Positions 33,234-42,414 of a DNA stretch of 64,000 nt are shown piece after piece; positions within the stretch are counted from its first letter, which is position 1; every line of letters starts with the position of its first letter. The DNA is from Dyella flagellata. GTDB taxonomy: Bacteria; Pseudomonadota; Gammaproteobacteria; Xanthomonadales; Rhodanobacteraceae. The notes below the pieces were generated by a model. That model saw only the letters and a list, made by a program, of their open reading frames with translations, was not told where the DNA came from and ran no database searches. Made by a program: the position numbers and the translations under genes. The DNA is taken from NCBI RefSeq assembly GCF_030160275.1, contig NZ_BSOA01000027.1, forward strand, positions 1 to 64,000, in the 5' to 3' direction.

Positions 33234-33778
33234 CGCGCTCATCCACCCAGTTCGTGCTTGCCGCCCGCGTGCTGCATTGGCTGATGGCAGTGATGATCGT
33301 GTCGATGCTATTCATCGGCGTGGGCATGGTGGCGTCCGTCTCCGAACGGCACGAATGGCTGCTTGCGATCCACAAGCCGCTCGGCATCGCGATACTCGTG
33401 CTTGCGATAGTCCGGCTCGTCGTACGCCTGCGCAATCCGCCGCCGCCCTTGCCTGAGGACCTGCCCGCCGTGCAGAAGCTAGCGGCGTATGCTTCGCACT
33501 ACTTACTGTATGCGCTGATGCTGGCCATGCCCTTGGTCGGCTGGGCGATGCTATCGGCGGGTGGTTACCCGGTAATGCTCAGTCACTCGCTGCGCTTGCC
33601 GCCGATTTTTCCGGTGAACGCGGCAGCGTTCGCGATCCTTCGGCATACGCATGCGTGGCTGGCAGTGCTGTTGTTCCTGACGTTTCTGGCGCACCTTGGG
33701 GCGGCGCTGTATCACGGCCTGATTCGCAGGGATGGGGTGCTTTCGAGCATGACCGGCGTCCGTCACGATCTGGATTAG
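33230..33778 (+). CDS. Cytochrome b561 family membrane protein
   Basis: A 182-residue protein from ATG 33230, overlapping the catalase-like gene stop. It has four transmembrane helices with the expected heme-ligand histidines: ARVLHWLMAVMI, LAIHKPLGIAILVL, ASHYLLYALMLAMPLVGW and HTHAWLAVLLFLTFLAHLGAALYHGL. It binds two b hemes and moves electrons between quinol and a periplasmic acceptor, here probably the peroxidase encoded just upstream. Confidence 0.92.
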   Translation: MTRSSTQFVLAARVLHWLMAVMIVSMLFIGVGMVASVSERHEWLLAIHKPLGIAILVLAIVRLVVRLRNPPPPLPEDLPAVQKLAAYASHYLLYALMLAMPLVGWAMLSAGGYPVMLSHSLRLPPIFPVNAAAFAILRHTHAWLAVLLFLTFLAHLGAALYHGLIRRDGVLSSMTGVRHDLD

Positions 33779-33853
33779 AGCGCAGGCAAGCAGGCTGGCG
33801 TTGATGTCCGAAAACGGCGAGTTTTCGGTTCGCGGCGGTGCTAGCCTGCAGCC

Positions 33854-35368
33854 ATGACAGAAACCCACGCCTTCCCCACCCTGGACTCGCAAACCTGCGA
33901 GCGGGCCCGACTGAGCCGTGACGCGCGGTTCGACGGGCTGTTCTTCATCGCCGTCAGCACCACCCGCATTTATTGCCGGCCGGTGTGTCCTGCCTCGCCT
34001 TCGCCAAAGCGTGAGAACGTCACGTATTACACGACGGCCGCGGCAGCGGAATCGGCGGGATTTCGCCCTTGCCTGCGCTGCCGGCCGGAACTCGCGCCCG
34101 GCAATGACGCGTGGCAGCGTGGTGACCACGTGGTAACTCGCGCGCTGAAGCTGATCGAAGGCGGACTGCTGCAAGATCATTCGGTGGAAGAGCTTGCACG
34201 GCGCGTCGGCGTAGGGGCGCGGCAGCTGCGTCGTTTGTTCGTGGAGCGCCTGGGCGCACCACCCATCGACGTGCACACCACGCGCCGCTTGTTGTTCGCC
34301 AAACAACTGCTGACCGAGACGAACATGCCGGTCACGGATGTGGCGCTCGCTTCAGGCTTCGGCAGCCTGCGCCGCTTCAATGCCGCGTTTGCGCAAGCCA
34401 ATCGTATCGCGCCGCGCGAGCTGCGGCGCAAACCACATGCGGGCAGCGATGACAGCCTGACGTTGCGCCTGCACTACCGGCCGCCTTACGACTTCGCTTC
34501 CCTGCTGGCTTTTCTGCGCGGCCGCGCCTTGCCGGGCATCGAAGTGGTCGACGACGAAAGCTATGCGCGCGTTTTCGGTCCTGCCCAAGCGCCGGGCTGG
34601 CTGCGTCTGAGCGCATGGCCGGAGCAGGAGAACGTGCTGCGCCTGCAGCTGCATTGCCCGCAACCAGCGCAGATGCTGTCGGTGGTCACGCGCATTCGCC
34701 GCATGTTCGATCTGGATGCCGATCCCCAAGCCATCGCCACGGCCTTGCAGACCACGGCGCATTTGCGTCCCTCATTGCGCAAATACCCCGGCCTGCGCTT
34801 GCCGGGCAGTTGGGACGGTTTTGAAGTGGCTGTGCGCGCCATACTCGGCCAGCAAGTCAGCGTGGCAGCGGCACGTACGCTTGCTTCACGTGTGGTACAT
34901 CGCTATGGCGAAGCGCTGTCCATGCCAGTGGCACCCGGCCTGGATTGCCTGTTTCCCACACCGGAGGTATTGGCCGACGCGGATCTCAACGCATTGGGCA
35001 TTACTACGGCACGCGCACAGAGCATCCGCGGCGTGGCTCGCGCCGTGCTCGACGGACGGGTGGATTTTAGGGTCGAGCAGTCGCTGGACGAGTTCGTCTC
35101 GCGCTGGGTGGCCCTGCCCGGCATCGGCGAATGGACGGCCCATTACATGGCGATGCGTGCGCTAAGTCATCCGGATGCGTTTCCCGCCGCCGATCTGATA
35201 CTGCGGCGTGCCGCCTCGCGCGATGGCGACATGCTCAGCACCAAAGCGCTGACGCAACTGGCCGAAGCCTGGCGGCCGTGGCGCGCCTATGCGGTAATGC
35301 ATCTTTGGCGCAGCGTGAGCACGCCAGCGAAGCTGCCAGCCACGCCACGACCTGGAGCCCTGGCATGA
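33854..35368 (+). CDS. alkA: Ada-AlkA fusion: Ada regulatory N-terminus, AraC HTH and 3-methyladenine DNA glycosylase II
   Basis: A 504-residue protein. The N-terminal Ada Zn/Cys domain contains [17 protein letters not shown] and [10 protein letters not shown], the four Cys that bind zinc, one of which accepts methyl from phosphotriesters. An AraC-type HTH follows ([40 protein letters not shown]). The C-terminal 300 residues are AlkA with the HhH motif [17 protein letters not shown] and the catalytic Asp in [11 protein letters not shown]. It senses alkylation, regulates genes and excises alkylated bases. The stop overlaps the ATG of ogt, forming an adaptive-response operon. Confidence 0.93.
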   Translation: MTETHAFPTLDSQTCERARLSRDARFDGLFFIAVSTTRIYCRPVCPASPSPKRENVTYYTTAAAAESAGFRPCLRCRPELAPGNDAWQRGDHVVTRALKLIEGGLLQDHSVEELARRVGVGARQLRRLFVERLGAPPIDVHTTRRLLFAKQLLTETNMPVTDVALASGFGSLRRFNAAFAQANRIAPRELRRKPHAGSDDSLTLRLHYRPPYDFASLLAFLRGRALPGIEVVDDESYARVFGPAQAPGWLRLSAWPEQENVLRLQLHCPQPAQMLSVVTRIRRMFDLDADPQAIATALQTTAHLRPSLRKYPGLRLPGSWDGFEVAVRAILGQQVSVAAARTLASRVVHRYGEALSMPVAPGLDCLFPTPEVLADADLNALGITTARAQSIRGVARAVLDGRVDFRVEQSLDEFVSRWVALPGIGEWTAHYMAMRALSHPDAFPAADLILRRAASRDGDMLSTKALTQLAEAWRPWRAYAVMHLWRSVSTPAKLPATPRPGALA

Positions 35369-35892
35369 ATCCATCGAACAACGCCATCTGGTACGACCAT
35401 CTGCCCACACCGATCGGCAAGTTGCTGCTCGTGGCGGATGCGAAAGGATTACGTGAAGTCTGGTTCGAGACCGGCAAGCATCGGAAGGCGCCCGATGCCG
35501 CATGGGAGCACGATCCGGCGAAGCTCGCTTTTGCGCGCAAGCAATTGGAAGAATATTTTGCCGGCGAGCGCACGAGCTTCGATCTACCCCTGCACCCGAT
35601 AGGGACGGCCTTTCAGGTGGCGGTATGGCAAGCGCTGGCGAAGATTCCATATGGCGCTACCATCAGCTACGGCGAACTGGCGCAGCGTATCGGGCAGCCA
35701 CAAGCAATGCGTGCAGTAGGCGCTGCCAATGGGCGCAATCCTTTGCCTATCGTGCTGCCTTGCCATCGGGTAATCGGCGCAAACGGCAGCTTGACGGGAT
35801 TTGGCGGCGGCCTGCCGACCAAGCGGTTTTTGCTGGCGATGGAAGATCAGGTCGCCCGAGGGGATTTGTTCGGCGTGGCTGCGATAAATTAG
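35365..35892 (+). CDS. ogt: Methylated-DNA--protein-cysteine methyltransferase
   Basis: A 175-residue protein; ATG 35365 overlaps the upstream stop (ATGA). The active site [10 protein letters not shown] is intact, with the helix-turn-helix region [20 protein letters not shown] and the asparagine hinge [17 protein letters not shown]. It removes O6-methyl from guanine in a single suicidal transfer. Coupled to the Ada-AlkA gene, it completes a two-gene replacement for separate Ada, AlkA and Ogt. Confidence 0.96.
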   Translation: MNPSNNAIWYDHLPTPIGKLLLVADAKGLREVWFETGKHRKAPDAAWEHDPAKLAFARKQLEEYFAGERTSFDLPLHPIGTAFQVAVWQALAKIPYGATISYGELAQRIGQPQAMRAVGAANGRNPLPIVLPCHRVIGANGSLTGFGGGLPTKRFLLAMEDQVARGDLFGVAAIN

Positions 35893-35927
35893 GGCCAATT
35901 GCTTTTCCCATCTCCACAGGCCACTGC

Positions 35928-36443
35928 ATGACCGCCGCAGCTTCCGTTGTTGACGACCTCATCCGGCAGCTCAATCTTCAGCCGCATCCGGAAGGCGGCT
36001 ACTACCAGCGGACGTACCAGAGCAACGAGTACGTCGTTAAAACGGACAACACACGGCGCCGCGCCTCGACAGGTATCTATTACCTGCTGCACGGCCAGGC
36101 GTACTCCGCCTGGCATCGTATTGATTCGGACGAGATGTGGCACTTCTACGGCGGTGACCCTCTGCTTATCCACGTGCTGGACGATGGCGGCGAGTGGAGG
36201 GTGCGGCGGCTTGGCAATCCGCTACTTGAGCCGGCTGCCTCGTTTCAACTCGTGGTGCCCGCAGGCTGCTGGTTTGCGGCGGAGCGCGAGGGAACGCTGG
36301 GCTATTCGCTGGTGGGATGCACCGTGGCGCCAGGATTTGAGTTCGATACCTTCGAGCTGGCCGATACACAGACGCTGCTGCACCGCTATCCTGCCCATGC
36401 AGACGTGATCCGGCGACTCAAGCCAGGCGGAAACGGCAACTAA
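35928..36443 (+). CDS. Cupin protein, DUF985 family
   Basis: A 171-residue protein from ATG 35928. Blocks typical of the family are LNLQPHPEGGYYQRTY, IYYLLHGQAYSAWHRIDSDEMWHFYGGDPL, LVVPAGCWFAAE and GCTVAPGFEFDTFEL. This forms a single cupin barrel with the metal-type His/Glu set. Relatives include a yeast/bacterial group thought to act on sugars or small acids; the role is unproven. It follows ogt by 35 bases and may be co-transcribed. Confidence 0.88.
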   Translation: MTAAASVVDDLIRQLNLQPHPEGGYYQRTYQSNEYVVKTDNTRRRASTGIYYLLHGQAYSAWHRIDSDEMWHFYGGDPLLIHVLDDGGEWRVRRLGNPLLEPAASFQLVVPAGCWFAAEREGTLGYSLVGCTVAPGFEFDTFELADTQTLLHRYPAHADVIRRLKPGGNGN

Positions 36444-36482
36444 CTCTTTTACAATGCACGGATTCCTCCACCGCACCCGTGC

Positions 36483-37721
36483 ATGCCATCTTCGCGTTCC
36501 TCCAACCTGATCATCATTGGCGGCGGCCCCGCGGGCCTGATGGCTGCCGAAGCCGCGCGCACACACGGTATCGAAGTCGATCTGTACGAGGCGAAGGGTT
36601 CGGTCGGACGCAAGTTTCTGATCGCCGGCAAGGGCGGCATGAACCTCACGCACGGTGAACCGCGTCCGGCCTTCGATCAACGCTACCGCGAACGCGCCAT
36701 GCAAGTGGGCGCATGGCTGGATGATTTTGATGCCGATGCGCTGCGCGAATGGGCTCGCGGCCTGGGAGTGGCTACTTTCGTGGGCAGTTCGGGGCGCGTG
36801 TTTCCCAGCGACTTGAAGGCGGCGCCGCTATTGCGCGGATGGGTCCATCGCCTGCGCGAAAGCGGCGTGCGTTTTCATGTGCATCATCGATGGCTCGGTT
36901 GGCGCGACGATGGCGCCTGGCGCTTCGCCAACGCGGACGGCGAGTGTTTCGTGCATGCGCGCGCAGCAGTGTTGGCGCTAGGCGGTGGCAGCTGGCCGCA
37001 ACTGGGTTCCGATGGCGCGTGGCAAACGCTCCTGGCAGAACGCGGCGCCGACGTTGCACCCTTGCAAGCGGCCAATTGCGGCTTCGATGTCGACTGGAGC
37101 GCGTATTTGTCTGCGCACCATGCTGGCGCACCGCTGAAACCTGTTGCCGCCCGCCTGCACGATGTCTCCGGGCACACTCCGATGCTGCAGGGAGAATGCG
37201 TGATCACGCAAACCGGCATCGAAGGCAGCCTGGTTTACGCGCTTGCGGCAAGTTTGCGTGACGCCATCGCCCGGCAGGGCCATACGGTGCTGGAACTGGA
37301 CCTGGCGCCGGATCGGGCGCTGGATCGATTGCGCCATGACCTGGCCAAGCCACGCGGCAGCCGCACGCTAAGCGAGCATTTGCGGCGCCAGGCCGGCCTG
37401 GCCGGCGTGAAAACGGCCTTGCTGCACGAGGTGCTGGACCCGGCGCAACGGCAAGATCCGGATGTCCTGGCCCGTACCATCAAGTGCCTGCCCTTGCGCC
37501 TGCAACGGCCGCGCCCCATCGCCGAGGCGATCAGCAGCGCTGGCGGCGTGCGGCTGGAAGCCCTGGATGAAGCGCTGATGCTGAGCGCCCTGCCCGGGGT
37601 ATTTTGCGCGGGAGAAATGCTGGATTGGGAAGCGCCCACCGGCGGGTATTTGCTGACGGCGTGTTTTGCGAGCGGGTATCGGGCGGGACATGCTGCGGCC
37701 GCGTGGTTAAGGATGTCCTGA
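36483..37721 (+). CDS. HI0933/YhiN-family FAD-dependent flavoprotein
   Basis: A 412-residue protein with an N-terminal FAD motif (LIIIGGGPAGLMAAEAAR), LIAGKGGMNLTHGE and ALGGGSWPQLGSDG; near the C-terminus are FCAGEMLDWEAPTGGYLLTACFASG and a final helix. This is the TIGR03862 subtype of the BaiN/HI0933 family. The enzyme is a putative oxidoreductase of unknown substrate. The last two residues (MS) and the stop TGA (37719-37721) are encoded by the left end of a MITE-like element inserted at TTAA, so the native C-terminus has been altered by at most a few residues. Confidence 0.9.
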   Translation: MPSSRSSNLIIIGGGPAGLMAAEAARTHGIEVDLYEAKGSVGRKFLIAGKGGMNLTHGEPRPAFDQRYRERAMQVGAWLDDFDADALREWARGLGVATFVGSSGRVFPSDLKAAPLLRGWVHRLRESGVRFHVHHRWLGWRDDGAWRFANADGECFVHARAAVLALGGGSWPQLGSDGAWQTLLAERGADVAPLQAANCGFDVDWSAYLSAHHAGAPLKPVAARLHDVSGHTPMLQGECVITQTGIEGSLVYALAASLRDAIARQGHTVLELDLAPDRALDRLRHDLAKPRGSRTLSEHLRRQAGLAGVKTALLHEVLDPAQRQDPDVLARTIKCLPLRLQRPRPIAEAISSAGGVRLEALDEALMLSALPGVFCAGEMLDWEAPTGGYLLTACFASGYRAGHAAAAWLRMS

Positions 37722-38034
37722 TCTCTTCCACGTGCCCGGCATGACGTCCAGAAGGCCCGCAGGGCGTGCCGCGTGGCACAGGGCAGACTGGCCGTCTGTT
37801 CAAGCCACGGGGCACGTCCTGCGGGCCTTCTGGACGTCACCCCGTCATTAAATTTTAAATGTTGGGGCCGCACTGTATGCACGCCTCACTTCGCCCCGCC
37901 GTCTAGACATACTCCCTGCCTTCCTCGCTCCTCAAACCAGGCACGTCCCTGTGCCTTCCCCGCGTGCGCCGCCGGGGCGAAGTGAGGCGTGCATACAGTG
38001 CGGTGACGGGTACGTGGAAGAGATCAGGACATCC
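37711..38034. mobile_element. MITE-like element, copy 2 (complete, 324 bp, flanked by TTAA)
   Basis: The terminal repeat GGATGTCCTGATCTCTTCC at the left is mirrored at the right (...GATCAGGACATCC). Direct TTAA copies lie at 37707-37710 and 38035-38038. Inside are two independent long hairpins: stem 1 at 37743-37763 with 37818-37838 (21 bp) and stem 2 at 37868-37897 with 37974-38003 (30 bp perfect). An AT-rich spacer (ATTAAATTTTAAAT) joins them. No transposase or other reading frame of substance is present. Confidence 0.85.
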
Positions 38035-38062
38035 TTAAAACGCAACGCCGCATAAAACGAAC

Positions 38063-38539
38063 TCACAGGCCCAGATCGCTCAGCCCGGGATGATCATCCG
38101 GCCTGCGGCCTTGCCGCCAACGGTACTGGCGCTGCGCTTCGCTGATCGGCACGTCATTGATGCTGGCATGCCGCTCGGCCATCAGGCCGTTTTCATCGAA
38201 CAACCAGTTCTCGTTGCCATACGAACGGAACCAGTTGCCGGAATCGTCATGCCACTCATAGGCAAAGCGCACGGCGATGCGATGACCGTCGAAGGCCCAT
38301 AGCTCTTTGATCAGGCGGTAATCCAGTTCACGCGCCCATTTGCGCGTAAGGAAAGTGACGATGGCATCGCGCCCCTGGAGGAATTCCGCCCGATTGCGCC
38401 AGCGACTGTCAGGCGTATACGCAAGCGCCACGCGGCCCGGATCGCGGGTATTCCAGGCGTCCTCGGCAAGGCGGACTTTCTGGATGGCGGTTTCGCGGGT
38501 AAACGGCGGCAAGGGCGGACGTTGTTCGATCGCAGACAT
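38063..38539 (-). CDS. DUF1348 family protein (NTF2/SnoaL-like)
   Basis: A 158-residue protein from ATG 38539. The sequence ([90 protein letters not shown]) is typical of this conserved family with an NTF2-like cone fold. The function is unknown; some NTF2-like proteins bind small aromatics. It is alone on the minus strand, between a MITE copy and a BIME. Confidence 0.92.
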   Translation of the reverse strand: MSAIEQRPPLPPFTRETAIQKVRLAEDAWNTRDPGRVALAYTPDSRWRNRAEFLQGRDAIVTFLTRKWARELDYRLIKELWAFDGHRIAVRFAYEWHDDSGNWFRSYGNENWLFDENGLMAERHASINDVPISEAQRQYRWRQGRRPDDHPGLSDLGL

Positions 38540-38556
38540 GGTTACGGCTCCAAGGC

Positions 38557-38624
38557 GTAGGCTGGGATGATAATCCCAGCTTTGCACACGGGATCGAAGA
38601 TGCTGGGATTACCATCCCAGCCTA
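38557..38624. repeat. BIME: two inverted REP hairpins
   Basis: GTAGGCTGGGATGATAATCCCAGC and, after a spacer, GCTGGGATTACCATCCCAGCC. It lies in the divergent region between the DUF1348 and phosphodiesterase genes, about 80 bases from the latter's start. The distal foot reads CTATG instead of CTAC. Confidence 0.85.
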
Positions 38625-38704
38625 TGCGCCAAGAACTTGCGGCTGAATTAGTCACACAACTGCGCCATCATTGGCGGCTGTCGATCGACCAACGGATTCT
38701 CATC

Positions 38705-39994
38705 ATGAAAGGCTTGTCCCGCCTCCTGCTTGGCTCATTGCTGGCCCTCGGCTTCGCCGGCTGCGCGGCTCATCCTTCCGTAACGCCGGAAGCCAAGGCA
38801 TTGGAAACCAAAGCCGAAGCTACGACCCCGTTGCTGCTGATCTCGATCGACGCCTTCCGGGCCGACTACATCAACCGCGGCGTCACCCCGAACCTACAGT
38901 CGATGGCCGCCAGCGGCGTGCACGCCGATTCGATGCAGCCCTCGTTCCCTTCGCTGACCTTCCCCAATCACTACGCCATCGTGACTGGACTGGTGCCGGA
39001 TCATAACGGCATCGTCGACAACACCATGGTTGATCCCTCCCTGGGCAAGTTCACGCATGACGACAAGAAAGTCGAGAGCAACGGCTTGTGGTGGGACGAG
39101 GGCACGCCGCTATGGGTTAGCGCCGATGCCAATGGCCTGCGCACGGCCACCATGTTCTGGCCCGGCTCGGACGCGAATATCCAGGGCAAGCGTCCGGACT
39201 TCTGGAAACCCTACAACAGCAAGGTAACGCCGGATCAGCGGGTCGACCAGGTGCTGGCATGGCTGGACCTGCCGGCCGACCAGCGCCCAAGTTTCATCAC
39301 GCTGTACTTCGAAGCGGTCGACAAGGCTGGGCATAAGTACGGTCCCGATTCACCGGAGCTGAACCAGGCCCTGCGCGATACCGATGCCGCGATTGGACGC
39401 CTGATCGACGGACTGCGCCAGCGCGGGCTGTATGACAAGATCAATCTGATCGTCCTCGCCGATCACGGCATGGCCAGCGTGCCGCCGGATCACAACATCC
39501 TGATCGACAAGCTGATCGACTTGAACGACGTGGAAGTCGTGACGCTGGATGAAGTCGCCGGCTTCAACCCAAAGCGCAAACACGACTTCAATGCGATCGA
39601 ACAGCAACGGGAGCAGCCCCAGCAGCACATGCACTGCTGGGACAAAACCCGCATTCCCAAGCGCCTGGACTACGGCAGCAATACGCGCGTGCCACGGCTG
39701 GTATGCCTGGCCGATGTCGGCTGGCGCATCACCACCAGCGAATACCTGGCCAAGCATCAGGGCGATTTGAAACTTGGGGCGCATGGCTATGACAATGCCG
39801 ATCCGCTGATGCAGGCGCTATTCGTGGCGCACGGTCCTGGATTCCAGAGCGGTATTCGCTTCCATAGCTTCCCGAACGTGGACGTGTATCCGCTGATGGC
39901 GCATCTGCTGGGTATCAAGCCGCAGCTCGGCGACGGCAAGTTCGAGGATGTGCAGGGGATGTTGAAGCCTGGGGCGGCTACACCTGCGCAATAA
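38705..39994 (+). CDS. Lipoprotein ectonucleotide pyrophosphatase/phosphodiesterase (alkaline-phosphatase superfamily)
   Basis: A 429-residue protein; ATG 38705 gives a lipoprotein signal (LLALGFAGCAAH). The NPP-type core is complete: LLISIDAFRADYINRG (metal Asp), SFPSLTFPNHYAIVTGL with the nucleophile Thr, YFEAVDKAGHKYGP (metal ligands Asp/His), LADHGMA (DH pair) and GAHGYDN (metal His). It hydrolyses phosphodiester or pyrophosphate bonds of nucleotides, or phospholipids, outside the cytoplasm. Monocistronic; the next gene is an unrelated LysR regulator 102 bases on. Confidence 0.92.
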   Translation: MKGLSRLLLGSLLALGFAGCAAHPSVTPEAKALETKAEATTPLLLISIDAFRADYINRGVTPNLQSMAASGVHADSMQPSFPSLTFPNHYAIVTGLVPDHNGIVDNTMVDPSLGKFTHDDKKVESNGLWWDEGTPLWVSADANGLRTATMFWPGSDANIQGKRPDFWKPYNSKVTPDQRVDQVLAWLDLPADQRPSFITLYFEAVDKAGHKYGPDSPELNQALRDTDAAIGRLIDGLRQRGLYDKINLIVLADHGMASVPPDHNILIDKLIDLNDVEVVTLDEVAGFNPKRKHDFNAIEQQREQPQQHMHCWDKTRIPKRLDYGSNTRVPRLVCLADVGWRITTSEYLAKHQGDLKLGAHGYDNADPLMQALFVAHGPGFQSGIRFHSFPNVDVYPLMAHLLGIKPQLGDGKFEDVQGMLKPGAATPAQ

Positions 39995-40096
39995 GTCCAC
40001 CCCACCCCTGCAAAGGCAGGGGTGGGGGCCGCCCTCGGCGTTGATAAGCTCGCAAAGCACTTGAGCATCGCGCCGCATGCCGCGAAAGTAGCCGGC

Positions 40097-40999
40097 ATGA
40101 ACATCGAACTGCGCCACCTGCGTTACTTCGTAGCCGTCGCCGATACGCTGCATTTCGGCAAGGCGGCGGAACGGCTGGGCATGTCGCAGCCGCCGCTCAG
40201 CCAGCAGATCCGCCAGCTGGAAGACGCCGTCGGAGCCCGCTTGCTCACGCGCACCAACCGGCGCGTAGCGCTGACCGAACCGGGGCGTGTATTTCTGCAA
40301 GAAGCCCGCGAGATCCTGGCACGCACCGATCGCGCTGTGGACCTGGTCCAACGCGCACAGCGGGGGGAGCTGGGCGAGCTGCGCATCGGATTTACTCGCA
40401 CCACCCCGCTTTCGCAGGACATACCCGGCGCCATCTTCGCGTTCCGGCAGCGCTTTCCGGCCGTGCATCTGCAGCTGGAGGAAATGAATTCGCTGCAGCA
40501 GATCGATGCCTTGCTCGAACGCCGCTTGCAGGTCGGCATCCTGCGCCCGGGCACCTTGCCGACCGCCCTGCTTTCCAAGCGCCTGTTTCGTGATCCGCTG
40601 GTTGCGGTGATGCGCTCGGACCATCCCGTGCTGAAACGCGTGGGCGCACGCGGCAAATTGCCGGCAAAGGCGCTGGCGCAGGAACCATTCGTGGTGTTCG
40701 CGCGCAACGCGGGGGCGGGCGTGCACGAACATGTCATGACCTTGTGCCGCGAGGCAGGTTTTGCGCCGCGCGTTTCGCAGGAAGCGCGAGAAGCGTCCAC
40801 GATCATCGGACTGGTGGCCGCCGGCTTCGGCGTGACGATCCTGCCCAAGTCCTGCGACCATTTCCACGTGGAAGGCGTCAGCTACGTGCCGCTGGCCGAC
40901 GCCAATGCCATGTCGGAGATCCACGTCGCGTATCGCGAAGACGAACGTTCGCCCTTGGTGCCGCGCTTCGTGCAACTGCTAACGGCGGTCAAAAGCTGA
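40097..40999 (+). CDS. LysR-family transcriptional regulator
   Basis: A 300-residue protein from ATG 40097. The N-terminal HTH is LRYFVAVADTLHFGKAAERLG followed by QPPLSQQIRQLEDAVGARL. The effector domain follows (LRIGFTRTTPLSQDIPGAI...). It resembles the CatR/BenM group in the N-terminal half. The neighbour on the right, an MFS transporter, ends only three bases away on the other strand, so there is no obvious shared promoter with a target. The targets are unknown. Confidence 0.92.
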   Translation: MNIELRHLRYFVAVADTLHFGKAAERLGMSQPPLSQQIRQLEDAVGARLLTRTNRRVALTEPGRVFLQEAREILARTDRAVDLVQRAQRGELGELRIGFTRTTPLSQDIPGAIFAFRQRFPAVHLQLEEMNSLQQIDALLERRLQVGILRPGTLPTALLSKRLFRDPLVAVMRSDHPVLKRVGARGKLPAKALAQEPFVVFARNAGAGVHEHVMTLCREAGFAPRVSQEAREASTIIGLVAAGFGVTILPKSCDHFHVEGVSYVPLADANAMSEIHVAYREDERSPLVPRFVQLLTAVKS

Positions 41000-41002
41000 T
41001 CT

Positions 41003-42262
41003 TTAAGGCATCGCGCCCTTGCTCATGGGGGTCGGCGGGGTGACCAGCTGCGGCAAAGGCGGCACGCGATACAAGCGCAGCGCGATCACCAGGCCGGCCA
41101 GCACCAACGCACCGACAAACCAAGCAACGCCTTGCCACTGATAGCTTGCATAGAACAGCCCACCACTCCAGCCCGCCACGCTGGAACCCATGTAATAACT
41201 GAAAAGATACATCGAAGAAGCCTGTGCTTTGGCAGCGCCGCCGCGCCGCCCTACCCAGCTGCTGACGATGGAATGGCCACCAAAGAAGCCGAAAGTGATG
41301 GCCGCGATGCCGAAGATGATCAACCACAGCGTATCGGTCATCGTACATGCCACCCCCAACAGCATCAGCGCAAAGGCTGTCCATAGCACCTTGCGCCGTC
41401 CCAGCTTACCCGCCAGGTGGCCCATCCAGGCCGAGCTGAAAGTACCGACCAGGTAGATGCCGAAGATCAGGCCGACCACTGCCTGGCTGAGGTTGAACGG
41501 CGGCGCCATCAGGCGGTAGCCCAGGTAGTTGTAGATCGTGACGAAGGCGCCGAGCAGCAGAAAGCCTTCCACGAACAGCCATGGCAGACCGGGGTCGCGA
41601 AACATGCCGGTAAAGCGTGCGAACAAGGCGCGCCACTGCAAAGCTTGCGGATGAAAATGGCGCGATGGCGGCAAGGCTTTCCAGAACACCAGGCCGGAGA
41701 GCAAGCCGATCAAGCCCACCACGCCGACGCCGGCACGCCAGCCGGCAAAATCCGCCACTACACCGGCGATCAGCCGCCCGCTCATGCCGCCCACCGCACT
41801 GCCGCTGATGTACAGCCCCATCCCCAAGCCGATCGATTCGGGGTGCATTTCTTCGCTGAGATAGGTCATGGCCACGGCGGGCAAGCCGCTGAGCGTGATG
41901 CCGAGCAAGGTCCGCAGCGTAAGCAACGCGTACCAGTTCGGCATCAACGCGCACAACAGCACCAGCAGTGCGGACGAAAGCAAGGAGGCCACCATCACCA
42001 CCTTGCGTCCCCATGCATCGGAAACACCACCGGCGAACAGCATCGCAACGGCCAGCACGCCGGTGGTCAGCGACAGCGACAAAGCGCTGGTCGCAGCGCT
42101 TACGCCATAGTGCCGGCTGAATTGCGGCATCAGTGGCTGCACGCAATACAGCAGGCCAAAGGTGGCCAGGCCGGCGGCAAACAGGGCGAGATTGGTGTGC
42201 TTGAAGGCCGGCGTGCCGTGACGGATCAGGTCGTCGGTGTTGAAGGACGCGCTCGAAGGCAT
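41003..42262 (-). CDS. MFS transporter, YnfM-like
   Basis: A 419-residue inner-membrane protein with about 12 helices. MFS signatures are LFAGGVSDAWGRKVVMVASLL (loop 2-3 motif) and GHLAGKLGRRKVLW (repeat in the second half). The closest recognised subgroup is the E. coli YnfM type, proposed drug or arabinose-type exporters. It is convergent with a LysR gene. The 152-base upstream space contains the promoter and a small CCGGCT/AGCCGG hairpin (42393-42408) that may end the next gene. Confidence 0.9.
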   Translation of the reverse strand: MPSSASFNTDDLIRHGTPAFKHTNLALFAAGLATFGLLYCVQPLMPQFSRHYGVSAATSALSLSLTTGVLAVAMLFAGGVSDAWGRKVVMVASLLSSALLVLLCALMPNWYALLTLRTLLGITLSGLPAVAMTYLSEEMHPESIGLGMGLYISGSAVGGMSGRLIAGVVADFAGWRAGVGVVGLIGLLSGLVFWKALPPSRHFHPQALQWRALFARFTGMFRDPGLPWLFVEGFLLLGAFVTIYNYLGYRLMAPPFNLSQAVVGLIFGIYLVGTFSSAWMGHLAGKLGRRKVLWTAFALMLLGVACTMTDTLWLIIFGIAAITFGFFGGHSIVSSWVGRRGGAAKAQASSMYLFSYYMGSSVAGWSGGLFYASYQWQGVAWFVGALVLAGLVIALRLYRVPPLPQLVTPPTPMSKGAMP

Positions 42263-42414
42263 ATGGATGGCCGAACCCCTGGGACGATGCCTCGATACGC
42301 CGCTGCGCCGGAACGGCGCCGAGGCCCTCTAGGACATTTCGAATGCCCCAAGCATAAGGCGACCCTTGCAGGCGGTCGATAACGCCACGAGTCCGGCTCG
42401 ATAGCCGGCACGTA

